Shown here in pieces: positions 1-12,657 of a stretch of 64,000 nucleotides of DNA. Position 1 is the stretch's first letter. Every line of letters starts with the position of its first letter. This stretch comes from Spodoptera frugiperda (lineage: Eukaryota > Arthropoda > Insecta > Lepidoptera > Noctuidae), in the NCBI RefSeq assembly GCF_023101765.2, contig NC_064214.1, positions 9,926,001 through 9,990,000 on the forward strand, in the 5' to 3' direction. Below the pieces are notes generated by a model that was not told the DNA's origin, made no database searches, and saw only the letters and a list, made by a program, of their open reading frames with translations. The position numbers and the translations under genes were made by a program.

Positions 1-3000
1 ATTAATATGCACTAAAAAGTACAAGAAATAATTGCGTATTTTTCAACAACTTAATAGATCAACTAACTTTACTAACTCATCACACACATTATAATGTAAG
101 TAGGTACAATTATTGTTATTTCTGGAGTTCGGATTATATCACAGAATAAGCGATGCGTATCAGATATTGACGTTGTAACAACATAAAAGTAGGCACTCGT
201 CGTAATGTAACCGAGACACATTTATTGACACAAGCTGAAAAATATATTCATTTTTCGAAATAAAAGTCTACTTAATGCGGCTGTCAGTTAACGAGTTATT
301 CCAAACAGCTATTCATTACAGGCTAATAAATTCTGGCTTTTAATGCTTTTATTCACATTCCCGCCACATATCATAATCGGTGGCTCGCCCCCGAACACGA
401 GTGTGTGTCAATCTTTCGTTTTTCCGCCACGAGCGCGCGGTCAGACCTCTTTGTTATTCAAATTAAACACGCCCAGATGGACAGACGCGCACAGGGGAAT
501 AATTAACTTATGTATTTTAAAAATACCTTTTCACCGCGTAAATGGAAATATTTTAATATAAAAGAGGCCTTAATAGCTAGGTGGCCACGTCGATGATTTC
601 AGTCGTTACTTGTACAGTTACAGTTTCATAATTCATGGTGGACATAAATTTCACGTGTGGTACGAATCAAAGGCATAAAACAAGTCTTGTGCGTCGTGTG
701 ATTTAAACTTACTTTAAATTTAATCTTCCTACTAAAGCTAGGATCCAGCCTAACAGGTGATTTACTCCATCGTTAGTGAAGGCTAATTCTTCCGCGTTCT
801 CGCGTATCTGCGTTGTTTCTATCTCGCTCTGGCGATGCGGGGCAGGTTTACGACGTCATTAATGTTATCACAACGATGCGATGGGCCGCCGCGCGCCACT
901 ACAAACTCACGGCGTACGGAACTTGCGTTAGTTGGCGGCCGGCTATGAAATAATGTTATGATATTTGTTTCGGTTTTCTCGCACGTAGCATTTTTCCTTG
1001 TTATGTTATTTACGTTATTGTAATCGGCTATAGTGCTGGCTGTGGTATTTGTAGCGTAACTTAATCTGTGTTTCGCCTATTGGTCTCGCAGCGAGTTTGT
1101 GACATCGCCCGTTGAAAGTTTATGCGAAAACGATAGGCCGGTTTATAGTCGCGCCGTTCGTGTAGTTTGATTATACGCTATTTGTATTCGTTACGTATCA
1201 TTAGAGATAAAAGTTATACGTTTTAATAAAATGAAAAGCGAAATTAAATAGAAATATGTGATTTAATGTTCATTTTCAAATTGATTGCTGCTATTTGAAT
1301 GTATATGAGGTGTTTACAACTTCCTTTTGAGTGGAATATAAAAGAAAAAGGGTTTTAATGACTATCGTAAAATGCGAAGTAGGTTATCCTAAATACCATC
1401 ATTATCACTGCGATGGTAATAAACTTTCTATAATACAACACTGGCACGAAATAATCGATGACATGTTGAAATATTTTTATTATTTAATTGGTATTAGTCA
1501 CATAAATTTATTATCGAATAACTTACTAACTAACGAACTCGACTAAAAAAATGTCACCTCTCTAATTGTCAAAATGCTTTTTTATTAATCTATTCTTTTC
1601 TATTTGTCATTTCGAATATTATTACAAAAGTTGAAACATTAATCTATGGTCATTATAAACATTGACAACCGTTTCTCTGTTTCTAATTGACTTTATAATC
1701 TATGATGCATTTTTTAATTTAAAAATATCTTTCCAATAATTTTAATCATCATAAAAAACGAATCAATCTGATCCAATCAACGCAACGGTAACTACTGCTT
1801 AACATTTCTTATGTTTATAAACAACATTATTAATTAATTATTTAAATAAAATGGCCCGACCAATTAATACTCAATCAATAAATAGAAATGCCTCTATTTA
1901 GTAACTTATTGGATTTTCACCTAAAGCTGAAAGGTTAATTAATGAAATTGACATTTTCAAATAAAAATATTAAACAAGATAATAATCTATAGCTTATCGA
2001 TTAATTTGAGCGAATAAATCAAAACAATTTTCTCGATTAGGCGCCATTCTTTTTTCAATTTGCGAAAGAAAACGTTCGATATAAGGCTGCGTACACACTG
2101 ACCGCATTCCGTCTTGCAGTGTCAGCGTGCTATTATGCGGGACGAAGTCGCGAGACCTCGCTATCAGTATCAGTGACACCGGGCCACTGTTGTGAACGAC
2201 TCTCTGACCCACTTGCCAACTGTATTGTTCTTTTGTCAGTCAAATGACTGTTCAGGAGGATGCGCTTTGTAATGTGACGTCGGGTATGACCTGACCGGTC
2301 ATGTCTTGCCCTTTCTGAATAGGTAAAGGTTTGAGGGAAATTTAGGGAGTATCTTAATGAAATTGCTTGCTTTGTGCCCGTTTTGGCGGTGATAATAATG
2401 TGTTATATGTGTTGGTAGATGTTATTGTACCAAAACATTGTTTTAATGTAAGCGTACTACGTAATTGCGACAATAAACTTAACACACAAATGCCTTTAAA
2501 ACATAAAATGTGTATAATTAAAAATAAAAAATATATCTCAAAAACCTCATATTACTTCAACCTCGTTAAGTCGTTGCGCAATAAACATTAAAGACTAGAT
2601 CTTGAAATTCTCCAAAAAATTATCAAGTCCCGTTACCTTACAATATGAGTGCATTAAAAAAGACAGTTCCGCGGTAACTGCAGCGCATTCCCTGCATACA
2701 CATCTTGGAATTATGTAGCTATGTCATTCACGATGCCGCGGCCGTTACGAAATCATTATGTCTAAAGAATTCACATAAAAACGCCGAAAAAAATATGCTT
2801 TTCTACGTCTCTTTGTAATTTCTTCATCAAATTTTTTACTGATTGTATGGAACCGGGTGCGGTAGCGAGTATTTTTGTGACGTCGTTTGGTGCCTCAGTA
2901 GCGCCACCCGCCGCGTAGTTTATGCCGCGCGATCGTGCGATATCGCGCCAATGTGGTGAGCACGCACCTTTATATTACAGTATTATGTTACCAACATACC

Positions 3001-6000
3001 AAAGTTACGCGATTTGCTTAAACATATTCGCATTCCGTATTAGGTAAATCTAATTTACAGATTTAATTTACAGTTGACTCTGTATTCTCGTTTATGACGG
3101 CGCCGCGTAAAATATTACACAGCTTCCTACCTAAAATGGTAAACGATCGCCGACCATGGACAATAAATGCCTTATTAGTATTATTTATGTAACGCTTACA
3201 TATCAATTTTCCATAAACAGTTTCAGATGCGAAGATTAAACGGTTTTTGTCTGTTTAATACCAATCAGATTTTATTTGATGAGTTTTTTATTGGGATACG
3301 AGCGATTATTGGCTAGATAGGAATAATCTTCTTACGTTTTGATTGGATAAGCTTTTAACGAAGTTTAACGTCGAAAAAAAATATATCTGGGTTCAAATGT
3401 TTGTAATTGTTAGCAGTTAGTTACGTACAAATCGTTACGCTTTGTCGAAATGTACAATTAAAACGGTGATTTGAAAAGCACGCGGCAATATTACGAGATT
3501 GTCTGACAACACCCCCACAGGGAACCGTTGTACCAAATACCATTGTAATAACAACAAAAACCTATTTACAAATACTCCGCTAACGCCCACTCAAAAGGTG
3601 TTTATTTAAAATTTTATAACACAATGCTGAAATGTCACATTTTTTCACTTTTCGCGCCATTTGATGCCCGTTGTCATTACCAATATTTTATTGCGTTTCC
3701 CTAAAACCTTTGCCAAATAAATAACGTCCTTCCTGCTTTGTATTAAGAACGTTGGAACACGAATTTCGATTTTCTCGACGGAAAATTCAAATTTGTTCGA
3801 TAACGCTGGCCGTCTCTCGTTTTTTTTTTCTTTCGGACACGTGTCTATGGTACCTATGGACGTCCAATTTGTGTCTATTGATCTATTGTTAGGAATCTTT
3901 TGAATTTAATACCTTTCAATGTTATTATCTGTCATAAAAGTTAGATATATTTTTTTCTTTTATCTTTCTTTGAATCATTTCGCCGATGTCTGTGTGCGAA
4001 ATGTCTGTTGGAATAAACGAATATTACTTTGCAATAATTACAGACAAGATGGCTACTGTTTTTGTTCAAATGTCACTTCGGGATGGTATATATTATTTTA
4101 TGTTTTTCTCTTGACTAATAAGAGTTACCTAACTCCAACCTAACTACACACCTCTGCTTTTAATTTCTCCTAAAAACTGTAGAAAATTCGAACTACGTAT
4201 TGTATCATAAACTTAAGGAAACCTCTACCTATAGATACAGGGGTGTTATTCTCAAGATCGGAATCTCAGTGACAAACACAGGGTCCTATTGTGGTAGCTA
4301 AATTCGCTTCGCTATTTCCGATGTACTTACAAGATTATTTTATTATTGTCAAACCGTTCGAGATTTTATCGTTCGAAGCGTGCCCTAAAATATAGGATCC
4401 GATGTCTTTCGAGAAATAGGTTACCTTTAGAAATCAGACAATATGGTTCAAATGGCTCGTTCTATATGGACCAAGGCAGATTATATTATGGGTGAGGTAA
4501 TGGCATCTTGTTTTTGTTATTTTAAATAACTTATTGTGACATGTTTTTATATTGTCTCGTAGTAAGATATATAATTCGTTCATTCGAAACAAATTGTCTT
4601 TGAAATGCTTTACTTTTAACTTTATATTCAGTATAATTTTGTTTCTCCATTCGTTAAAATCAAAATGTCTCCTAAACTAGTTTTATATCGACGTATTTTT
4701 CTTTTTTATTTCATTAGTCTTTGAAAATATGAAACTGAATTAAAATAAATCAGCTTAAAAGCTTTGGTAAACACAAATTTTGATTCAAAACCCAAATCTC
4801 ACTAGCTTAAGATTTTATAACAAAGCCTCATTGTAAGATTTTGTATTGTTCACCTATACCTCATATCGGCATTCACGTATTGTCGGACATACAACACGCA
4901 AGCATATCAAACTATCCTACACTATCAAACAGATTTTCAATTCTAATACTATAGTTAATAAGGTTAAAAATCCATTAAAGATGTTTGAGATATTGGTATA
5001 CTTTTCTGTGCAAGCGTTTGGACTGTAGATATCTTTGAACCATAAACAAACATCTGCTTTTCCCGCCTACAGTTTGGTATTACGCCTCCTTGCTGCAAAT
5101 ACATTTCAAAAAAAGAATTCGTTTAAAAAAATCTATTTGCTTTTATAATCTGTGGTCTTCTTACCTACGTGTTAAAAAAAACGATTTAGATTAATATTGT
5201 TACATTTGCTGATATTTCTAATAGATTATTGGTTTAAAGTTTCAGATTTTAATAACAGAAAGATTTTTAATCTAGAACTATCCATAAGCCAAAATGATTC
5301 ACTATCTTTAATAATGTAGGTATCTAGTCGTTCTAAAGCACAGAAGCTATTAACAGCTTCAAGCTTCACAAACACTATTCAAGCGCATTGTTGGGCTCCA
5401 AAAAAGTGTACTACTCAAAAAGTTGATACTAGTCACCATCTCACTTATAAATAAACACGGCTACACTAAAAAACATCAAATATTTAAAATTCCAACGCAC
5501 ACAATTGCTCGTACATTAAAAATTTAACTTTTTTACGTTAACGAGCGTTCAGTTCAATTGGAAACGGTCAGTGCACGATTAATTACACGGCCAATTACAA
5601 TCACTATAGACTTCTAAACTATAAAAAATGCTCCAATCACAATCACATAGAAAAATATACAACACAAATTAAATACAATCAAACAAACTATGAAAGTATT
5701 TTATAAAAAACCGTGTCACTAAAACACCCGCATAACCCGTAAATCGACTAATGAGTGACGATTATTTTTATTTTTCATAAACGATACACACTCGCTCGAT
5801 GCGGGCCATCGATTTAATTCTCGATTATCACCCTTTAGTCGATTATTTAATGAGAGTCAATGAGATTCGTCACACTGAAATCTGGAGGGCAATCGGTTAC
5901 TCGAATAACGATTTATTTATATTCTTTCTCGTTATATTGAGCTTGATTAAATTGTTGGTTCTTCATAGAAGATAGATTTACTTCAATTTGCTGTTCCATC

Positions 6001-6163
6001 TGCTATTAACCAAACAAAATTTTAATCACTCACACACATGTCGAACCAGATCAAAATAAGCCAAGAGAGCATGTTGATAATCATGAAGAAATTGATCCTA
6101 CAAACAAAATGTTTCAATGAAAAGAAATATGTATCACTTTTGGAAAATACATACCTTTTCTTA
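1..6163. other. Probable svp intron, repeat-poor
   Basis: No exon, RNA gene or recognisable transposon was seen in this stretch. Because the terminal svp exon at 12383 begins with a splice acceptor on the + strand, this is most simply intron sequence of svp. It differs from the rest of the window in lacking SINE copies. Patches around 780-1130, 2080-2340 and 2850-3130 are clearly richer in CpG and less AT-rich than their surroundings, while the short open frames are AT-rich and show no domain or codon signature. A small exon of svp or an antisense transcript could be hidden here; I see none. Confidence 0.5.
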
Positions 6164-6276
6164 AGCTTACTGGCACTATCATGTAATGCCCCAAGTGTTG
6201 CAAGCGTTCATAAGCCACGGTAACCACTTACTATCAGGCGGGCCATGTACTTTCTTGCCATCGTCGTGGTATAAAA
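6164..6276 (+). mobile_element. LINE 3'-end fragment (jockey/CR1-like family F)
   Basis: The stretch with 'taatgccccaagtgttgca' followed by 'gtaaccacttactatcaggc' and ending in 'gtggtataaaa' recurs with the same order of blocks at 58890-59022. It is an untranslated 3' tail in the style of lepidopteran non-LTR elements, 5'-truncated to about 110 bp. No coding capacity remains. Confidence 0.6.
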
Positions 6277-6298
6277 AATATATCAATATTGCATCACT

Positions 6299-6436
6299 AC
6301 CGTTAGTATGATTTTGGTTTACGTTTAAAGTATAAAGTGCTCTGATTGGTTGGTTTATTCGAACCGGCCAATCAGAGCGCCGAACTCGCTCTCGTTTTCG
6401 TTCAACGTAAAGCAAACTCGTACTAAGGGTACTGTT
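6299..6436. mobile_element. MITE family 3, copy 1
   Basis: Terminal inverted repeats read 'gtatgattttggtttacgtt' on the left and the approximate reverse complement ending 'aaactcgtactaaggg' on the right. An inner inverted pair, 'gctctgattggtt' and 'aatcagagcgc', lies inside them. Related copies lie at 19931-20052 and 40052-40180. No transposase is encoded, so it is a non-autonomous DNA element. Confidence 0.65.
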
Positions 6437-8062
6437 CATAAACGGGCATTTAAAAAAATAAACAAAGTCCAAAATCCACTGGTTTAATTATGATTGATAC
6501 ATTAAATTACTTGACTCCAGCTCGCTAACCACCAATTGTTATGACCTCTGTTGTGTGTGCTGAATTACTGTAAAATGCAATCCTTTATTGGACATCTTCT
6601 AAATTAATCACTTGATTTAGAAGAAGCTTTGTTTATTTTTTAATTGTTTTTAATATTTTTGTGCAAGCATTTTCAGTAAAAACTTTATACGAGTAACTAA
6701 CTGAATAATTGATCTAACACGTTACATGTCATCATAAAGTATAAAGAATAACCTAAGATAGAATTAAATAAACATATTTTTCTTACATAAACAAAACTAT
6801 ATTAATTATTATTTTCAAGGCATGCTTATGAGCAGCATTACACGATACATATCGCCGCGTCGTGTAGCAATGCCTTTAGCATGGCTTGAAATTAGTCGAG
6901 TTCCTCGTCAAACAGTTACGTGAATAGAGCGATAACATTATAATGAATCAATTTTACCTACCAAAAGCCTGTATCCTCCAAACCATCTAATAATGATGGT
7001 TCCTCATGATTAAAATGCTCTCCATCATAAACAAAGCATCCTCAAACTCAACATTGATATAATTCAAGCCCTCGACACATCGGCGCCATCCACTGATAAG
7101 TACATACATATATAAGAATTCATTGTTCATGATAGAGCATTGATTCCCTGGGTCAGATCTGTTGACACCACCATCAATACTGTTTAACAGTGGTATCGAA
7201 TCACGCTCATGAAGGGTTTTTATTGGTCTGCGCTGGTCGGCCGTACTGAGGTCATTTTGAAAGATTTCGTTCAGTTTCAATGGGATTGAAGGTTGATTTT
7301 GAGTAGTAAGAGAGAGGTAAGAGTAAGAGAGAGTAAAAGATTGGTAACTTCTTTGATTAAGTATACAATCTTGACTTCTATTTTGTAGGTTTATCAGTGT
7401 TTTAAGAAATGTATACAAAAGATTGCAGGATAGCAATATTTATTCTTTAACTGGAATATAAAATATCTAGACTTTCTGCCCTCTAAAGATTTGCATTTCG
7501 TTAGGAGCATTTTTAAGGAAATCTACATAAAGCATTTCTTAAACATTATCATCCATACAAGTGTTAGCTTCATCGCAAACAATAACAGTCTCCTTAAACA
7601 AATCAACACGGAACCCAATCAACAAATTACGCAACTAACAAATGACGTCATTCATTCAAAACCTACTTAAAAATTTAACACGACACTCCTTCATCCATTC
7701 AATTAGGTTCACTCGTTCATTCCGACCAATATTTACTGCATCCACGGCGGGGTCGTTTCAATTAAAATATATTACATTGTTACGATGTCCGGCGGGCGCA
7801 GGGTTAATTGCTATTGCACCGTCTTTGCCTGATCTTTGGTCTTTTGGATCATTGTCGTACACCTTTCGATTTGATAGTGCAGGGTTGAGATTATCGACCC
7901 TTGAATTCTTTTTGGGAACTATTTATGAGATTCTTCACTTTTCTAGCTTTTCTCCTGTCAAAATTTATTTATTTTACTTTTGTTTTGTCTATTACTCATA
8001 ATTCAACTATTTACCCAGTTCTGGTACTTACAGACAAATCTTTACCATCACCAACGCTATTT
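6437..8062. other. Intronic DNA, no supported gene
   Basis: The longest open frame here is a 149-codon one on the - strand at 6987-7436, with a 119-codon one at 7642-8001 on the + strand. Neither shows a domain, signal peptide or splice context that I can recognise. Part of the first lies over a purine-rich low-complexity run near 7300-7350. Both are treated as chance frames within the svp intron. Confidence 0.4.
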
Positions 8063-8211
8063 CCTTCCCCAACAACCCTTAAATTCTTAACCCCCAAAAG
8101 GCCGGCAGCTTACTTGTAACGCTTCTGGTATTAAAGATGTCCATGGGCAGCGGCGAGTGCTTACCACCAGGTGATCCGTCTGCTCGTTTACCGGCTTATA
8201 CCATAAAAAAA
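8063..8211 (+). mobile_element. SINE family A copy, 5'-truncated
   Basis: Contains the family landmarks 'caacaaccctt', 'aaggccggcag', 'gtccatgggc', 'caggtgatccgtctgctcg' and the end 'accggcttataccataaaa'. The same tail is the 3' end of the LINE at 48882-49709, so this is either a SINE borrowing the LINE tail or a truncated LINE end. Confidence 0.75.
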
Positions 8212-9537
8212 CCAAACCCAATCCCAAAATTTTCCTGACATCTAGATCAATATCCTTCACTCCTACCTATCATCTTTCAACAATCCTATAACTAACTGCT
8301 GTACATACAATCTGAATGAGCTTCCTAAGCTTGACAATCATCGAGTCGACAGCAGATAGCTCTATTAGTCTATTAGACCCATTTAAGGCCCAGTTAAATG
8401 GACCCGCCACCTGCTTCGTCTTGCCTAATCTTGACCTCTTTCGTGGGTCTTCTAATCCGTAGTTAACTTGTCTTAGTTAAATGAGATGGTTTTAACTGTT
8501 TCGTCTGAATTTCGTGTACGTTTTCAAATTTTTTTTTTTTTGGTTCGATCGATCACTTATTGTAAGTTAATGTGTTTATAGATATAGATACATATGAGGC
8601 GTCAGAGATTTGTGATCAGCTTCCCTATCACCGGTTTACTACATAGGGTCTACGCTACTGTTACTACTACTTTTATCTTATCTACTACAAATTTTTCAAT
8701 GGTATTCTCTCGTTGCTATTCATTAGCTGTTCGTGTATGCTATTGGTGTAATGTAATCAGATTACAATAATTTCCATTTTTCGTTTCGAGTTTTTTTTTT
8801 ATATAAATTATGGTCCCAAAATCTTCTGAATCAAATCATTTCTTCTTCTATATCTTCAGAATTCTAATGTTATTTACTATAGTAACTAGTAAGTACTGAC
8901 CATTACAATGGTCTAGTATATAAACAATACCATCTCACTCCCTCCATATGTGCGGAAATGCAAATTACAAAACTTATTGTTCAGCTTACAAACAAACGCC
9001 TCACAACATCCTTCAATACACACAAAATAACCACATTCAAATTTCAACTTTAACATCTAAAGCTCAAACCTCAAAATTCTTACAACTGATTTTTCTCTTC
9101 TTTTCTTGTTGCATCGTCAACTGAAACCGAACTCAGAGTCTAAAGAAGTAAGGTAGAGATTCAATTGTTGGTTGGGAGTGTATCAATTACGGAGCAGCTG
9201 TCACCATTTAGTGGCATCGCTGGAACAATTAGGACAAGTGACCACAATTATGGTGGCAGGATTGCGTCATAGCATCCCAAGACGTTTACAGCGTAGACAT
9301 ACGAATTAGAATTAATAGTTGCCGTTTATTGAATGAAAATGTAGGTTGTTAGTTCGGGCCTCTTATGACGTCATTGTACTTGATAGGCTTGTGTATGATG
9401 GTAGATAGATAGATGCTCTAGTATCACCTAATGAAACTGCAGTACGGATGATCTTAATTAGTAAGAACTGATTTAGATTTTCTGAAACTTCACCAAAATG
9501 GAGTTGTTACAAGCAGCACTATAATCACTAATTCAAG
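8212..9537. other. Intronic DNA, nothing recognised
   Basis: AT-rich sequence with poly-T runs at 8528-8540 and 8790-8800. No exon, RNA gene or multi-copy repeat was recognised. Confidence 0.4.
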
Positions 9538-9591
9538 GTTTCGTTTTAAAAATGACATCACACCTCTATTATGTCATTTTTAAAACGAAAC
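9538..9591. repeat. Perfect 21-bp hairpin
   Basis: 9538-9558 and 9571-9591 are exact reverse complements (arm begins 'gtttcgttttaaaaatgac') separated by a 12-nt loop. The arms are AT-rich but mismatch-free. It may be a tiny terminal-repeat remnant of a transposon or a small-RNA-like hairpin; the stem is shorter than is usual for an animal pre-miRNA. Confidence 0.85.
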
Positions 9592-9659
9592 ATTGGAACA
9601 TTACTTATTTCTAAACGACCAAAATATCCCTAAGGCTTGACTAACCGTATAACCTAACC

Positions 9660-9760
9660 GAAAATCATAGTTGACTCACGCAAATTTATGGAGAAAAGCT
9701 CTACTAGCTTCGAATCACTGATCTCGATTAATTTACGTGAGTAAGCCGTGATTTTTAGTT
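9660..9760. mobile_element. MITE family 1, internally deleted copy
   Basis: The left arm ('gttgactcacgcaaattta') and right arm ('taatttacgtgagtaagcc') are inverted repeats related to the fuller copy at 11331-11491. Both carry the 'gagaaaagctctactag' block on the left; here the matching block on the right is lost. Confidence 0.7.
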
Positions 9761-10125
9761 AATTTAATATGTCTCACGATAGTTATTATAAAAAAATAAC
9801 CTATAACCGTATCAAAAACTATACCATACAATCCTCAAAAACAACTCACATAGCAACAAAACCCAACAAATGAAGCTACATATACATAAAATGCAATAGA
9901 ACAAGTTGTATGTTCAACTAACATTAAAAGTGACGTGCAACCATGATGTGTAATTATAAATTAACCTAGTTGTCCGATGAGAATGCTCCAAGTGGGTAAG
10001 ACAATTAAATGATTGTTAATTCAGGTTTGTACTGGAGTAATCTACATGTAAATTAAATGAAGCTTTAACTTTTTAAATTGTTGTAGAGTCACTTTAAGCC
10101 ATGGCTTTATCACAGTCACATTAAG

Positions 10126-10417
10126 TCCAAGAGAGCCATGCTTCGGCACGAACGGGTGATACCACGGCCTCACAGAAAACCAACGTGAAACAACACTTGC
10201 GTTGTGTTTTGTTGTGTAAGTGAGGTTACCTGAGGCCCAATTAGCCACCTTCCCAATCTTCCCGATCCCCGATTCCCCAACAACCCTTAAATTTCTAACC
10301 CCCAAAAGGCCGGCAACGCAATTGTAACGCCTCTGATATTTCGGGTGTCCATGGGCGGCGGCGATTGCTTACCATCAGGTGATACGTCTGCTCGTTTATC
10401 GGCTTGTACCATAAAAA
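10126..10417 (+). mobile_element. SINE family A, near full-length
   Basis: Starts with the 5' module 'gagccatgcttcggcacga' and 'gataccacggcctcacagaa', runs through 'caacaacccttaaatttct' and 'aaaggccggcaacgca', and ends 'cggcttgtaccataaaa'. Copies with the same two-part structure occur at 34993-35222, 51083-51339 and inverted at 55258-55458. No protein is encoded. Confidence 0.8.
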
Positions 10418-11330
10418 TCATAAAACTTTGCAGAGTTAGTTTTATCTCTATAACAACATTCAACATCACAACAAAATCAGCAGTTTTAAGTGTGAAGACG
10501 CTTCAAATACTCTATATATTTGAAACTTGGATATTCAATTAAACGCAATACATTCTTGGCTTTGCACAAAGTAGCAGATAAGAGTGAGAATAACCGTGAG
10601 AATGATATAAAGCAAAACCTCATTTGACAAGTCCAAAACAAAATAATTTGACAATAAACAATGACGTCACAGCATCAACGTCCAACCTTTTTCACCCAAA
10701 ATAAAGGGGATGGTTTGGACAGTAATTACACTCCAGAACCAGTGATGCGGACATCTGGCTGGCATCATAACGACAGCGATGTTTACCGAGCCATATCTTT
10801 ACTATATAACAATAAAAAATATTAATGTGCCGCGTAAATGTGGCGCCTTAATCGCATTACGTCCTCCGGTCCCTTAGAACCCCGCGAGCGTTCACGGGTT
10901 ATAATACTTATTCATTTTTATTTTGAGGGTTGCAAGGATTAATCTTTCCTTTGTTTCGTTTCGACTGTCTTTAAGATTTTTTAAGTTTGAAAATTGGAAC
11001 GGTTTTTAAAGGGTTGGATTATGGTCATAAATTGGTATTATAATTTTTTTGCATTTTGTTTCTTTGCAAACTAAAACGTGATACCCAAATGTTGAACTGA
11101 CGATTGCAGGATTAGTCATAATTGTTACTTTTTAAATGTACATCTTTAAACACGTTTATAAGAAGTCTTATAAAATATTCATTTTACTGGAATAGCTAAC
11201 CAATACTTTATTAGCGCAGAAGCTATGTCACCTAAAAACTCTTTAAGTTTTACAATAAGCATATATCTATTACATAGGTTTATATCTCTTATACACTTTA
11301 GCACCTACAATATATTTTACAAAAAAGTCC
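10418..11330. other. Intronic DNA, nothing recognised
   Basis: No exon, RNA gene or repeat recognised. The segment around 10670-10910 is less AT-rich and appears single-copy within the window. Confidence 0.4.
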
Positions 11331-11491
11331 ATTAACTAAAATCATGGTTTACTCACGTAAATTAATAGAGAAAAGCTCTACTAGTTTCGAGTCACAGAGG
11401 GACTCTTCATCATGAGCGTGCGCAAACGCGACATAGACTTAGTAGAGCTTTTCTCCATTAATTTACGTAACTAAACCGCGATGTTAGTTAA
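11331..11491. mobile_element. MITE family 1, fuller copy
   Basis: About 50-bp inverted termini: left 'ggtttactcacgtaaattaa' then 'gagaaaagctctactag'; right 'tagtagagcttttctccatt' then 'aatttacgtaactaaacc'. The outer ends 'attaactaaa' and 'tttagttaa'-like bases also pair. No coding capacity; non-autonomous DNA transposon. Confidence 0.8.
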
Positions 11492-11936
11492 CAAAAAAGT
11501 CCTATAAACCAAAATTTGTAACCCAAACACCAATATCACAACCACAACATAAGATTTCCTCAATATTACCATGTAACAAGTTGCCTAACAGCGTTGAATC
11601 ATTGGATTCTTAGTAAACTCACTAAACTCACGCCTCCTCGCAACAATTTAACATGCATGTGCTAATAGACTCAACACAAAAGCTAAAGCGATAATATTAC
11701 AAAACTAAAACTTAATAAGATCTTAAAATGTCCACTAACAACTCATTAGAATCTCTAGGTGTTACAACATGATTATAAAAGAGATGATAAATGCATTGGC
11801 AACACCCATTGATTAGAATGTTAGTAAATATTGGTGAAAATTGGGACTTAATCAAGTTTAATGTTCTATAAAGATAGTAGAAAGGTGAGAAGGCCCGTAA
11901 TCTTTTCTAAAAGACTAAAGAAAGCCCTTACTGCAG

Positions 11937-12027
11937 TACTCAGAGTCATTTAATGGTTACTTAACCCAGTCCTTAGCAATTATTTTCGAAATATAATCGT
12001 TAAGTAGTCATTAAATGTCTCTGAGTA
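11937..12027. mobile_element. MITE family 2, copy 1
   Basis: Ends 'tactcagagtcatttaatgg' and 'cattaaatgtctctgagta' form inverted termini around a short core containing 'gtccttagcaatt'. A related copy with the same core lies at 35721-35835. Confidence 0.75.
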
Positions 12028-12382
12028 AGCCAGTTAATCTTTAGTCAAAAAATCACCAAGTTAAATGTAGCAAACAGTTTTTCTGTTACATTAAACCTTT
12101 TTTGATGGCAACATTAGTATAAGCACAGGTATTTCCACCGTTATAGGGGAGTAAAATAGATTTATGACGCATTAAAAACAATAATAGGAGATTAGGACGA
12201 CAATTCGAGCAACAAAGGTAAAACAGAGGAAATAAATGCAGGAAATAGACAATTGTGAAAGACATTAAACAAAAACCAACTTACCATATCCAAATAAAAC
12301 TTGCAAAATAATCTTTATCCCTGTAGAAATTAAGAAACTATTGCAAGTGCAACAATCTAACGTGTACCTTTCTTCCTTCCAG
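12028..12382 (+). other. 3' end of the last svp intron with splice acceptor
   Basis: No repeat recognised. The intron ends with a pyrimidine tract, 'cctttcttccttccag', whose AG is at 12381-12382. This acceptor joins an upstream exon ending one base into a codon (phase 1). The split codon would be G|AT (Asp), which fits the conserved Asp before Ala-Cys-Gly-Leu in COUP-TF proteins. Confidence 0.8.
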
Positions 12383-12657
12383 ATGCGTGCGGTCTGTCAG
12401 ACGTGCCGCACATAGAAAGCCTACAAGAGAAGTCCCAGTGCGCCCTCGAGGAGTACTGCAGAAGTCAGTACCCCAACCAGCCCACGAGGTTCGGGAAACT
12501 CCTACTAAGACTACCTTCGTTACGGACAGTCAGCTCACAAGTTATAGAACAGCTCTTCTTTGTGCGGTTAGTCGGGAAGACCCCCATCGAGACCCTGATC
12601 AGGGACATGCTGCTCTCCGGGAACTCATTCTCGTGGCCGTACATGGCGACCATGTGA
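12383..12657 (+). CDS. svp: Seven-up / COUP-TF nuclear receptor, terminal coding exon (partial)
   Basis: This exon encodes the last about 90 residues of a COUP-TF-type (NR2F) orphan nuclear receptor, a nuclear DNA-binding transcription factor that mainly represses; in Drosophila, seven-up sets photoreceptor and other cell fates. The frame reads Ala-Cys-Gly-Leu-Ser-Asp, then HIESLQEKSQCALEEY, RSQYPNQP, RFGKLLLRLPSLRTVSS, IEQLFFVRLVGKTPIETLI and RDMLLSGNSF-WPYM. It covers the last helices of the ligand-binding domain, including the AF-2 helix (PIETLI). These blocks are nearly invariant from insects to vertebrates, so the family call is firm. Coding starts mid-codon at the acceptor; the ATG at 12383 is not an initiator. 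The stop is UGA (12655-12657) followed by C. The DNA-binding domain and the rest of the receptor lie outside the window to the left. Confidence 0.96.

Noticed and set aside
6987..7436. 149-codon open frame on the - strand
   Set aside because: No domain or signal peptide recognised, and part of it covers a low-complexity purine run; treated as chance.
7642..8001. 119-codon open frame on the + strand
   Set aside because: No recognisable family, and no splice or promoter context; it lies within the svp intron.
1..12382. Upstream svp exons, including the zinc-finger DNA-binding domain
   Set aside because: No sequence coding for the receptor's Cys4 fingers or earlier ligand-binding helices could be found on either strand.
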